Source: an uncultured Bacillota bacterium (lineage in GTDB: Bacteria > Bacillota_I > Bacilli_A > RF39 > UBA660). Taken from it: a stretch of 5,371 nucleotides of DNA. Below are positions 1 through 5,042 of this stretch, in pieces (position 1 is the first letter of the stretch; each line of letters opens with the position of its first letter). Location: the NCBI GenBank assembly GCA_947383065.1, contig CANDCB010000078.1, positions 1 to 5,371 of the forward strand. Reading direction: 5' to 3'. Both the position numbers and the translations under genes were made by a program. The notes beneath the pieces were generated by a model. The model made no database searches. It had not been told where the DNA came from and worked only from the letters and a program-made list of their open reading frames with translations.

Positions 1-26
1 ATTATTAAATTCATATTACTTAGCAA
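1..26 (-). CDS. Possible 5' end of a gene running off the left edge
   Basis: The minus strand has a TTG at 26-24 that stays open to the window edge (8 codons), with an in-frame ATG at 14-12. A GAGGTG SD-like motif at 34-39 lies 7 nt before the TTG, which is good spacing, but 19 nt before the ATG. The extended -10 promoter at 46-54 points into it. Nothing can be said of the product from so few codons. The TTG start is favoured because of SD spacing, but both the start and the gene itself are tentative. Confidence 0.3.
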
Positions 27-36
27 ATTTATACAC

Positions 37-68
37 CTCTAAAATATTATACCATATCTGTTTTAGAG
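37..68. repeat. 8-bp inverted repeat flanking the left promoter
   Basis: CTCTAAAA at 37-44 and TTTTAGAG at 61-68 are perfect inverted copies separated by 16 nt that hold the extended -10 element. At DNA level this could be an operator. In RNA read through from the gene to the right it would form a hairpin covering the GAGGTG motif. AT-rich sequence yields such repeats by chance, so function is unproven. Confidence 0.3.
46..54 (-). promoter_or_regulatory. Extended -10 promoter reading leftwards
   Basis: On the minus strand TATGGTATAAT forms a perfect -10 box (TATAAT, 46-51) with an upstream TGn extension (52-54). No good -35 hexamer sits 16-18 nt upstream, which is common for extended -10 promoters. 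Transcription would start near 39-40, just at the GAGGTG motif. The box lies inside the inverted repeat 37-44/61-68. Confidence 0.45.
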
Positions 69-90
69 ATAATTTAAAATTTCAAGTATT

Positions 91-124
91 AAAAAATAAA
101 TTAAAAAGCACTTATAAAGCGCTT
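91..124 (-). terminator. Rho-independent terminator of the CDP-alcohol transferase operon
   Basis: The minus strand reads AAGCGC, a 7-nt loop, then GTGCTT (arms 119-124 and 106-111, one G-T pair), followed by a T-rich tract (TTTTTAATTTATTTTTT) in the T-tract position. The stem overlaps the last codons and stop of the 168-residue gene, so the terminator begins inside the coding sequence. It ends the two-gene unit before the left-edge promoter. Confidence 0.65.
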
Positions 125-618
125 AATTGTTGAAATTTTTCTTGGTAAAATAAATCTTTTTCTTCAGGATGCAATTTTGTTGTAGTAACTTTTTCTAGTA
201 TTGAATCTGTTGAAGCATATGTAGTTACTATCTCTATGTAATTATTTTGTTCTCTTATAACTTCACTGGTTCTAATCATCTTAGGTTCATCCTCAATATC
301 TAATCGGGTAATATCCATGTATATTCTAACTGAATCATCATGATCTTCTATGATATATGCTTCAAAGGTTCTTCTTTCACTTTCATAATCAGTTAAAATT
401 AAAGATCCATTAATATAAATTAAATCTTTTTCTTTACGGGCTAAGAATTCTACCAATTTTAGTTCAGTTATATTAGAATCTTCTATCGGATATGCAGTAT
501 CTCTTATCTCTTTACAATAATTTAAAAATCTGATTATTTTTTCTTGTTTTTTCTTATTTGAAATTCCTATGAATTTATAGCTTTCTTCAAATAAATTCTG
601 CATATCCTTACTTCTCAT
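112..618 (-). CDS. Hypothetical cytoplasmic protein (168 aa)
   Basis: I do not recognise this family. The protein is acidic and soluble, with no signal peptide or membrane segment. Residues 1-36 look helical and are rich in Lys and Glu. Residues about 60-150 alternate charged and hydrophobic residues with several probable beta strands (for example YINGSLILTDY and YIEIVTTYAS). There is no cysteine apart from one near residue 35 and no catalytic motif I can name. The ATG at 618 is supported by an AAGGAG SD 8 nt upstream; an internal ATG (codon 6) has no such site. The SD overlaps the TAA stop of the preceding gene, so the two are surely co-transcribed and probably translationally coupled. By context it may assist the membrane phospholipid enzyme upstream, but that rests on position alone. 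Confidence 0.8.
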   Translation of the reverse strand: MRSKDMQNLFEESYKFIGISNKKKQEKIIRFLNYCKEIRDTAYPIEDSNITELKLVEFLARKEKDLIYINGSLILTDYESERRTFEAYIIEDHDDSVRIYMDITRLDIEDEPKMIRTSEVIREQNNYIEIVTTYASTDSILEKVTTTKLHPEEKDLFYQEKFQQLSAL

Positions 619-626
619 AATTATTA

Positions 627-632
627 CTCCTT
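627..632 (-). promoter_or_regulatory. SD site overlapping the upstream stop codon
   Basis: AAGGAG on the minus strand (627-632) shares two bases with the TAA stop (631-633) of the CDP-alcohol transferase gene and lies 8 nt before the ATG at 618. Ribosomes finishing the upstream gene would stop right on this site, which favours translational coupling. Confidence 0.75.
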
Positions 633-1509
633 ATTTGTATAATAATCTTTTTATATCATCATTTTTATGAGCAAGATAAAAGTCTGTGTCAAATAAATCA
701 TGCATTATTTCAGGAGGTGATTTTTTAACTTTTTCTTTTAAAATTGCTATCTCCGCTTTCTTTCTTAAAAGATTTTGTCTTTCTTTATCAATATCACTTG
801 AATAGAAAGCTTTAACATTATCATTTTTATTTAAAACTATTTTTTGATTTTTGGCGGTACTTTGAGATACAGCTTTTTTCTTATAATCTTTGGCAACATA
901 TAAACTAGCTCCAATAGTTGGAATAGCCATAATACTTGATAAAATGTTTGGATTTAATTCTAATAAAGTATTAAAAGAGGATATATTAATATAATTTAAA
1001 ACTTCTTTTAGTGTTGGAGCTCCATAAGCAAAAAAGCTTCCTATTATTGTTCCCGCTAATAATAACGTTTTAGCTTTACCAGCAAAGCTTGAGTGCACAT
1101 TATTTCCATTTTCTAAACTTTTATAGTTTATAGCAAATATGCCTAATTCAACACCAATAATTGCTAAAAATATAGGGTTTAAGGTTGATAAAAGTAAAAG
1201 ACATACAATACCGAAAGCTTTATCGGATAAGGCGTCTAATAGGCAACCAAAAAAGGATTCAACATGTAACTTGCGGGCTAAAAAACCATCTATAAAATCT
1301 GTAGCAAAAAAAGCGATACTTGCAAATCCTGCTGAGGCGGCACCACATAAACTAAAAATAGGTATTATCGCAATTGTTCCTAAAGATCTTACTAAAGTTA
1401 TTAAATTAACTAAAATCTTATTTCTAAGATGATTTTTACCATACTTTTTTCTTATTTCTTCTTTTTTTATTGTAAAAATTTTATTTTTTATCACTTTACC
1501 ATCCCCCAT
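631..1509 (-). CDS. CDP-alcohol phosphatidyltransferase family membrane protein
   Basis: This is an integral membrane enzyme of the family that moves a phosphatidyl group from CDP-diacylglycerol to an alcohol (PgsA, cardiolipin or phosphatidylinositol-phosphate synthases). The signature D-x2-D-G-x2-A-R-x8-G-x3-D-x3-D is complete: D71, D74, G75, A78, R79, G88, D92, D96. Before it, NLITLVRSLGTIAIIPIF (35-52) is the usual first membrane helix. Further hydrophobic segments lie near 97-127, 146-162 and 188-206. At 292 aa it exceeds the roughly 180-200 aa of typical PgsA. The excess is a basic N-terminus (1-30) and a charged tail (about 208-292) with a possible coiled coil at 238-262. The acceptor alcohol cannot be read from the sequence, so I give no symbol. 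The start is uncertain. The ATG at 1509 has no SD and sits about 3 nt from the predicted transcript start. A GTG at 1494 (codon 6) follows GGGGGA by 7 nt. The gene is first in a two-gene operon. Confidence 0.88.
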   Translation of the reverse strand: MGDGKVIKNKIFTIKKEEIRKKYGKNHLRNKILVNLITLVRSLGTIAIIPIFSLCGAASAGFASIAFFATDFIDGFLARKLHVESFFGCLLDALSDKAFGIVCLLLLSTLNPIFLAIIGVELGIFAINYKSLENGNNVHSSFAGKAKTLLLAGTIIGSFFAYGAPTLKEVLNYINISSFNTLLELNPNILSSIMAIPTIGASLYVAKDYKKKAVSQSTAKNQKIVLNKNDNVKAFYSSDIDKERQNLLRKKAEIAILKEKVKKSPPEIMHDLFDTDFYLAHKNDDIKRLLYK

Positions 1510-1518
1510 TAGTAAATA

Positions 1519-1547
1519 ATCATAACAACAAGTATTTTCTTTGTCAA
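1519..1547 (-). promoter_or_regulatory. Near-consensus sigma-70-type promoter
   Basis: On the minus strand TTGACA (1542-1547), a 17-nt spacer and TATGAT (1519-1524) match the housekeeping consensus at 11 of 12 positions. The start point would be near 1512-1513. This places the annotated ATG (1509) only about 3 nt into the message. It is the best promoter in the window and separates the phospholipid gene from the fmt unit. Confidence 0.8.
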
Positions 1548-1572
1548 ATTTAAAACTTTCTTATTAAAATAT

Positions 1573-1624
1573 TATTAAAATAAAAACTAAAAAATACTAA
1601 ACTTTGTTATATTTTAAAGTATAA
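1573..1624 (-). terminator. Possible weak terminator after the fmt operon
   Basis: On the minus strand ACTTT (1616-1620) and AAAGT (1601-1605) can pair around a 10-nt loop; alternatively the ATACT at 1618-1622 pairs with AGTAT nearer the T-rich run. TATTTTTTAGTTTTTATTTT then follows. The stem is short and AT-only apart from one pair, and it lies within the end of the 185-residue gene. The T-rich run is clear, but the hairpin is weak, so partial read-through into the next unit is likely. Confidence 0.3.
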
Positions 1625-2154
1625 TTCATATATTTGCTATTTATTTCAATTCTTGTAATATTTTTTAAATCAGTAAAGACTACTATGTCAGTATCTAAAT
1701 CCTCTATCAGTGCTTTATAAGAAAATTCTCTTTCGTTGCTATAAGTTGTTTCTTTTGGTTCAATATCTTTAAGTAGGTCAAATATATTAGATACATTTAA
1801 GTATTTTACATCTATCTTAAATTTTTCTTTTTTATTTTCTTCTGTATAAGAAAAAACATAATCTCCTTCACAATTTCCGGATTCTAAAGTGCTATTTATA
1901 ATACCTGTACATTTATAACTATATGGTTTTGTCCCCATAGTATCCAAAATAATATATTCAAATGAATACTTATTATTTTGTAAATTTTTTATTTGTTCTT
2001 CATATGAAGTAAATTCTTCTTTGGTTGGTGAATTTGAATTATCAATAGTTTTATTTTTATATTTACTTGAAAAGAAACTATCTGGTAGTAAGAACATAAC
2101 AAATAAAATTAATATAATTCCTATAATATACCATTTTAAAAATTTATTATTCAT
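1597..2154 (-). CDS. Hypothetical membrane-anchored extracytoplasmic protein (185 aa)
   Basis: No family is recognised. One N-terminal hydrophobic helix (residues 9-24) follows a short Lys-containing start and ends in LLPD. There is no lipobox cysteine and no clear signal-peptidase site, so it is probably a type II single-pass anchor with the rest outside the cell. A polar linker (about 30-50) leads to a beta-rich domain (about 62-183) with repeated Tyr/Lys/Asn strands. Its two cysteines, C82 and C95, lie 13 apart and could form a disulfide. The start ATG lies 4 nt past the fmt stop. The only SD-like sequence, AGGG, is within the last codons of fmt, so translation probably depends on coupling to fmt. 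Nothing connects its function to formyl-Met-tRNA beyond sharing a transcript. Confidence 0.78.
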   Translation of the reverse strand: MNNKFLKWYIIGIILILFVMFLLPDSFFSSKYKNKTIDNSNSPTKEEFTSYEEQIKNLQNNKYSFEYIILDTMGTKPYSYKCTGIINSTLESGNCEGDYVFSYTEENKKEKFKIDVKYLNVSNIFDLLKDIEPKETTYSNEREFSYKALIEDLDTDIVVFTDLKNITRIEINSKYMNYTLKYNKV

Positions 2155-2158
2155 ATTA

Positions 2159-3094
2159 TTACCCTACTATTGTATGTAAAATTTTATCTTTATTTAAGCC
2201 ATTTATATAGTCTTTGGCACTCATTTCTTTTTTGCCAAATGGCTTAACTTTTGTAATATATATTATTTTATCTTTTGTACAAATACCAATATTATCCTTA
2301 TTTATTTCAACAATAGTTCCAGAAGATAAGTAGCTGTCTTTTTCGCCAATAAAGCATTCTAATATTTTTACTTCTACACCATTTATAATTGTATTAGCTA
2401 AAGGCCATGGATAAAGTCCTCTAACTTGATTATAAACTTCTATAGCAGAGCGATTGAAGTCAAGTTTTTCTTCTTCTCTTTTAATTGTCCAAGCATAAGT
2501 AGCTTCGCTGTCATTTTGAGGAACTCTTTTATTAGTACCGTTTATAATAGTTGGGAGAGTTTCAATTAATAATTCACTTCCCATGAGGCTTAAAATATCA
2601 TGAAGTGTTCCAACATTATCAGTGTTTTTTATAGTATATGAAGACTGAGTAATGATATCACCTTGGTCCATTTTTTTAGACATATACATTATCGTTACCC
2701 CAGTTTTTATTTCACCATCAATTAGTGCATGGTGAATTGGAGCTCCACCTCTTAGTTTTGGCAAGAGTGAAGCATGAACATTAATGCAACCTAATCGTGG
2801 CTGGGTTAAAACTATTTCAGGTATAATTTGACCATAAGCACATGTAATAATTATATCAGCTTCTTCTTTTAAAATTTCATCATATTCAAGAGCTATCTTA
2901 TTAGGCTGATAGACTTTAATCCCATGACTTGATGCTACTTTTTTAATAGGTGGAGCTTGTAATACTTTATTTCTACCTACTAATTTATCAGGTTGGGTTA
3001 CAACCATTATAACATTTGTTTTTTCAATTAATTTTTCTAAAATAGGAACAGCAAATTCGGGGGTTCCCATAAAAATTACTTTTAAGTTTTTCAT
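2159..3094 (-). CDS. fmt: Methionyl-tRNA formyltransferase
   Basis: Fmt transfers a formyl group from 10-formyl-tetrahydrofolate to the amino group of Met on initiator tRNA in the cytosol, preparing it for translation initiation. The N-terminal Rossmann-like catalytic domain begins with VIFMGTPEFAVPIL (6-19). The family core CINVHASLLPKLRGGAPI (103-120) holds catalytic N105 and H107, and D143 in KKMDQGD completes the triad. R-G-G-A replaces the more usual R-G-A-A, a substitution I believe occurs in related low-GC groups. The C-terminal OB-like tRNA-binding domain spans about 205-311 and includes VRGLYPWPLANT. At 311 aa the length is typical and complete. The ATG at 3094 follows GGTGAT by 3 nt, a match to the 3' part of the SD consensus. 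It has its own promoter and is the first gene of a unit with a membrane protein. The usual partner def (peptide deformylase) is not in the window. Confidence 0.97.
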   Translation of the reverse strand: MKNLKVIFMGTPEFAVPILEKLIEKTNVIMVVTQPDKLVGRNKVLQAPPIKKVASSHGIKVYQPNKIALEYDEILKEEADIIITCAYGQIIPEIVLTQPRLGCINVHASLLPKLRGGAPIHHALIDGEIKTGVTIMYMSKKMDQGDIITQSSYTIKNTDNVGTLHDILSLMGSELLIETLPTIINGTNKRVPQNDSEATYAWTIKREEEKLDFNRSAIEVYNQVRGLYPWPLANTIINGVEVKILECFIGEKDSYLSSGTIVEINKDNIGICTKDKIIYITKVKPFGKKEMSAKDYINGLNKDKILHTIVG

Positions 3095-3124
3095 TATATC
3101 ACCATCATTTAATTATCTTTTATT

Positions 3125-3153
3125 ATTATAACTAAAAAAAACTAATATGTCGC
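3125..3153 (-). promoter_or_regulatory. Promoter of fmt
   Basis: On the minus strand GCGACA (3148-3153), a 17-nt spacer and a perfect TATAAT (3125-3130) lie about 30 nt before the fmt start. Only the GACA half of the -35 matches the consensus. Transcription would begin near 3118, giving a leader of about 24 nt. Confidence 0.6.
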
Positions 3154-3163
3154 TAGTTTTTTT
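3135..3163. repeat. 10-bp inverted repeat over the fmt promoter
   Basis: AAAAAAACTA (3135-3144) and TAGTTTTTTT (3154-3163) are perfect inverted copies with a 9-nt loop. The loop contains the fmt -35 hexamer and the left arm covers its spacer. It resembles a bidirectional terminator, but it lies between two divergent genes with nothing to terminate. Possible readings are an operator, a curved A-tract promoter element, or a relic. Only one G-C pair is present in each arm. Confidence 0.5.
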
Positions 3164-3209
3164 GAATATTTTAAAAATATATATAAATTCTTTGAAGCTC
3201 CGAAATAAT

Positions 3210-3238
3210 TTGACTTTCCCATATTATTATGATAAAGT
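3210..3238 (+). promoter_or_regulatory. Probable promoter of rpmB
   Basis: TTGACT (3210-3215) is followed after 17 nt by TAAAGT (3233-3238), a fair -10. A better-looking TATGAT at 3228-3233 is only 12 nt from this -35 and has no -35 of its own. The stretch 3165-3190 upstream is almost pure A/T, as in UP elements of ribosomal-protein promoters. Initiation near 3245 would leave a leader of under 30 nt, too short for a structured autoregulatory leader. Confidence 0.45.
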
Positions 3239-3271
3239 TAATAACGAAATGATTTTTAAGGAGGCGGAATT

Positions 3272-3448
3272 ATGGCAAAGAAATTAAGTACAAAAAAACC
3301 TTTAAGTGGAAATAGAAGAAGTCATGCTTTAAATGCGACAAAACATGCTCAAAAGCCAAACTTTCAAAAAGTAACTATCAATGGTACAAAGGTTGTTCTA
3401 ACTGCTAGAGAAGCAAGAACAATGAAAAAAGAAGAAGAAAATGCTTAA
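3272..3448 (+). CDS. rpmB: 50S ribosomal protein L28
   Basis: L28 is a small basic component of the large ribosomal subunit. The 58-residue product carries the family core KKPLSGNRRSHALNATKHAQ (8-27), with the hallmark GN-R-SHA-NATK pattern, then KPNFQKVTING (28-38) and a beta-strand/helix end. It is a little shorter than the usual 60-78 residues and has no cysteine, so it is the zinc-free form. The tail (KKEEENA) is more acidic than in textbook members, where basic residues are common. The ATG at 3272 follows a full AAGGAGG (3258-3264) by 7 nt, the strongest SD in the window, as expected of a highly expressed gene. It is transcribed alone, divergent from fmt, and ends with TAA just before its own terminator. 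Confidence 0.95.
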   Translation: MAKKLSTKKPLSGNRRSHALNATKHAQKPNFQKVTINGTKVVLTAREARTMKKEEENA

Positions 3449-3450
3449 TT

Positions 3451-3475
3451 AACCACTTTGTGGTTTTTTTATTTT
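3451..3475 (+). terminator. Terminator of rpmB
   Basis: AACCAC (3451-3456), a TTT loop and GTGGTT (3460-3465) form a perfect 6-bp stem followed by TTTTTATTTTT. It begins 2 nt after the rpmB stop codon. No T-run follows on the minus strand, so it works in one direction. Confidence 0.85.
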
Positions 3476-3484
3476 TAATAAAAT

Positions 3485-3504
3485 AGGTTTATATAACCTT
3501 TTTT
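3485..3504 (+). terminator. Second hairpin with T-run, possible back-up terminator
   Basis: AGGTT (3485-3489), a 5-nt loop and AACCT (3495-3499) form a short stem, then a run of six T (3499-3504). On the minus strand the same stem is followed by ATTTTATT, so it may act weakly both ways. The AACCTT at 3495-3500 can also pair with AAGGTT at 3515-3520, so two hairpins compete. Confidence 0.4.
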
Positions 3505-3539
3505 AAATAGAATTAAGGTTTTTCATATATTTATAAGGC

Positions 3540-3578
3540 AAAATAAAGGATTGTAATTCTCTTATAAAGTTACAATCC
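3540..3578 (-). terminator. Terminator of the Nudix / nucleotidase / HTH-CYTH unit
   Basis: GGATTGTAA and TTACAATCC (3570-3578 and 3548-3556, both strands symmetric) make a perfect 9-bp stem with a 13-nt loop, followed on the minus strand by TTTATTTT. It starts about 36 nt past the stop codon of the HTH-CYTH gene. On the plus strand no T-run follows, so it serves the minus-strand genes. Confidence 0.7.
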
Positions 3579-3614
3579 ATAAAATATAAAATGATTTATA
3601 ATAATTTTTATAAG

Positions 3615-4367
3615 TTAATCATTTAAAGAATTTTTATCAAGAAGATAATATGGATAGCCTTTTTTATCTATATTATCTAAGTTAATACCAATATTCTTGG
3701 CTACTTTTAATAATTTATCATATTCTTCTTCTAAAGATGTTTCATATTTTTTTATTTCTATTTCGATAAAATAACCTAATTTTTCAACTTTATCTAAAGC
3801 GACTTCATATTTATCTAAATAAAAATAGGTTTTGCGCATTTTATCTACTAAAGCAATTTTCTCTAGGTTAAGAGCTTGAAAAATTTTTTCTAAGTTAGAA
3901 ACATCTTCGATTTCAACTTCATATTCATCACAATAATCTTCATACCAATTTTTGTAATTTAATATATTTTTATTACCCCTAACCCCAATTCTTAACCATT
4001 CACTTATTTTTCCTTCTTTTACAAATTTTCTATAAGTTGGTTGATAATAAGTATCAAGGTGGTGGATTTCTTTTAAATATGTAGCATTAATATCTAAAAA
4101 TATTTCTAAGTCTTTATATTCTTTTTCAGATAATTTAACTTTTATTTCTGATTCGACATCACTCTTATTAACATCTCCATATAATAAATATGTAGCTTGA
4201 CAATCAAGGATATCACTTAGCTTTAGAATCATTTCTAAGCTAGGTTCGGTTCTGTTTGTTTCCCAACTAGCAATAGTTTTATCACTAACATAAACTTTAG
4301 TTGCTAATTCTTTCTGAGTTAAATTATTTTTCTTTCGCAAATAACTAATTCTTTTTCCAATTTTCAT
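3615..4367 (-). CDS. XRE-type HTH protein fused to a CYTH (class IV adenylate cyclase-like) domain
   Basis: Residues 3-62 are a Cro/C1-type helix-turn-helix: IGKRISYLRKKNNLTQKELA, then the recognition-helix stretch VSDKTIASWETNRTEPS. Residues 71-243 match the CYTH / triphosphate tunnel fold: the E-x-E-x-K signature (E72, E74, K76), LDTYY (104-108), EWLR (123-126), NYKNWYED (137-144), CDEYEVEIED (146-155), DKMRKTY (175-181), ALDKVEKLGYFIEIEI (190-205) and a GYPYYLL end. K139, E150, E152, K176, R178, D192, E202 and E204 are in the expected places for binding a triphosphate and metal; the second Arg of the usual LRIR is Gly128. CYTH proteins make cAMP from ATP or hydrolyse tri- and polyphosphates. 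Which applies here, or whether the domain only senses a ligand, cannot be read. The start is the ATG at 4367, with GAGGTG 6 nt before it; a GTG at 4376 is part of that SD. A palindrome upstream suggests autoregulation. Predicted length is 250 aa, cytoplasmic. Confidence 0.88.
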   Translation of the reverse strand: MKIGKRISYLRKKNNLTQKELATKVYVSDKTIASWETNRTEPSLEMILKLSDILDCQATYLLYGDVNKSDVESEIKVKLSEKEYKDLEIFLDINATYLKEIHHLDTYYQPTYRKFVKEGKISEWLRIGVRGNKNILNYKNWYEDYCDEYEVEIEDVSNLEKIFQALNLEKIALVDKMRKTYFYLDKYEVALDKVEKLGYFIEIEIKKYETSLEEEYDKLLKVAKNIGINLDNIDKKGYPYYLLDKNSLND

Positions 4368-4373
4368 TATTTT

Positions 4374-4379
4374 CACCTC
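4374..4379 (-). promoter_or_regulatory. SD site that fixes the HTH-CYTH start
   Basis: GAGGTG (minus strand) lies 6 nt before the ATG at 4367. A longer reading frame would begin at the GTG at 4376-4374, but that GTG is the last half of this SD and has no site of its own. The shorter start is therefore preferred. Confidence 0.85.
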
Positions 4380-4415
4380 AGATAAAATATAACAAAATAA
4401 GATAACTAAATTTAC

Positions 4416-4428
4416 CTACAAATTGTAG
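4416..4428. promoter_or_regulatory. Candidate operator palindrome for the HTH-CYTH protein
   Basis: CTACAAATTGTAG is a perfect palindrome with 6-bp arms and one central base, 48 nt before the HTH-CYTH start. Short TACAA/TTGTA dyads of this kind are typical binding sites of Cro/C1-type repressors. If the TATAAT next to it is the -10 box, the site covers the transcription start, a classic repression position. Binding is inferred. Confidence 0.5.
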
Positions 4429-4430
4429 AA

Positions 4431-4436
4431 ATTATA
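4431..4436 (-). promoter_or_regulatory. Possible -10 box before the HTH-CYTH gene
   Basis: A perfect TATAAT on the minus strand lies in the 83-nt gap after the nucleotidase gene. No convincing -35 is found 16-18 nt upstream, nor a TGn extension, so the promoter may be weak, or the gene may be read mainly from the upstream genes. Confidence 0.35.
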
Positions 4437-4450
4437 TTATTTAAGTCTTT

Positions 4451-5038
4451 TTAATTATCTAATAATATTTTTCTTATTTCATCCCAGCCATTTTTCCATG
4501 AATGACCAGCTCTAATTACGCCAATATTTTTTAATTCATCTTCATTAATATCACGATTATGGTAAGAAGGGAATAAAATTCTGGTTTCAATTTCACTATC
4601 TAAATTATTTAATCTATCATCTATTTGAATATCTGCTTTAAAAAGATATTTAACACTTGTAAAAATAAATCTTTCAGGTTTTAAAAAAGGGAAATTCTCT
4701 AATAAAAAATTATATTTATCAGTAAATATTCGACCTGAATTTTCTTCATCAAAAGGATTAACGCAAGAAGAACAAATATAAATTTCGTAAACTTCATTTA
4801 AATCTTTTATAGTTTCAACAGCTTTGGGAAGAAGCTCTGCTACTTCATATAAATTACGACCACTTATAAACTGATTAAATTCAGTCATTCTTTCTTTAGG
4901 GATTACTGCTTCGTCTAAATAGTAATCGTGAAAATCATCAATTTTATAATTACTATCTAAAAATTCATTAATTAATGGTAAAAAACCTGAAAAACAAATA
5001 ACTTCGTCAACATCTAGTAATAACTTTTTCTTTGTCAT
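4451..5038 (-). CDS. HAD-superfamily 5'(3')-deoxyribonucleotidase-like protein (NT5C type)
   Basis: The HAD pattern is present: motif I LLLDVDEVI with nucleophile D9 and acid D11, motif II YICSS (S90/S91), a lysine for motif III (K130 or K134), and motif IV DIQIDDRLNNL with D140 and D141. The helical cap lies between motifs I and II (about 18-65). The order, the 195-residue size and the closing SWKNGWDEI are what I expect of the NT5C group (cytosolic 5'(3')-deoxyribonucleotidases and uncharacterised bacterial relatives), which remove phosphate from (deoxy)nucleoside monophosphates. The actual substrate is unknown. Glu12 follows the second Asp where many members have Gly. The ATG at 5038 has AAGGAG 7 nt upstream (5046-5051), lying directly before the TAG stop of the Nudix gene, so the two genes are coupled. 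An 83-nt gap separates it from the HTH-CYTH gene downstream. Confidence 0.72.
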   Translation of the reverse strand: MTKKKLLLDVDEVICFSGFLPLINEFLDSNYKIDDFHDYYLDEAVIPKERMTEFNQFISGRNLYEVAELLPKAVETIKDLNEVYEIYICSSCVNPFDEENSGRIFTDKYNFLLENFPFLKPERFIFTSVKYLFKADIQIDDRLNNLDSEIETRILFPSYHNRDINEDELKNIGVIRAGHSWKNGWDEIRKILLDN

Positions 5039-5042
5039 TTTA

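Noticed and set aside
1139..1432. A 97-codon plus-strand open frame
   Set aside because: It lies wholly antisense to the CDP-alcohol phosphatidyltransferase gene, over its conserved catalytic motif, has a Lys/Ala/Ile-rich composition typical of a complementary shadow, and matches nothing I recognise.
1509..1523. Four-codon upstream frame ending in TAATG before the phosphatidyltransferase, with a similar one at 3094-3108 before fmt
   Set aside because: Neither has an SD site, the first lies within the promoter's -10 region and so is mostly untranscribed, and TAATG overlaps arise easily in such AT-rich DNA.
1563..1582. Direct repeat ATTAAAATA twice
   Set aside because: Nine bases of pure A/T in a very AT-rich gap; no array and no associated feature.
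3449..3614. Small RNA or riboswitch in the rpmB-HTH-CYTH gap
   Set aside because: The hairpins are explained as terminators of converging units, and no promoter or known RNA motif could be identified.
4368..4376. GTG at 4376 as the start of the HTH-CYTH gene
   Set aside because: This GTG forms part of the GAGGTG SD that serves the ATG at 4367 with ideal 6-nt spacing; the GTG itself has no ribosome site.
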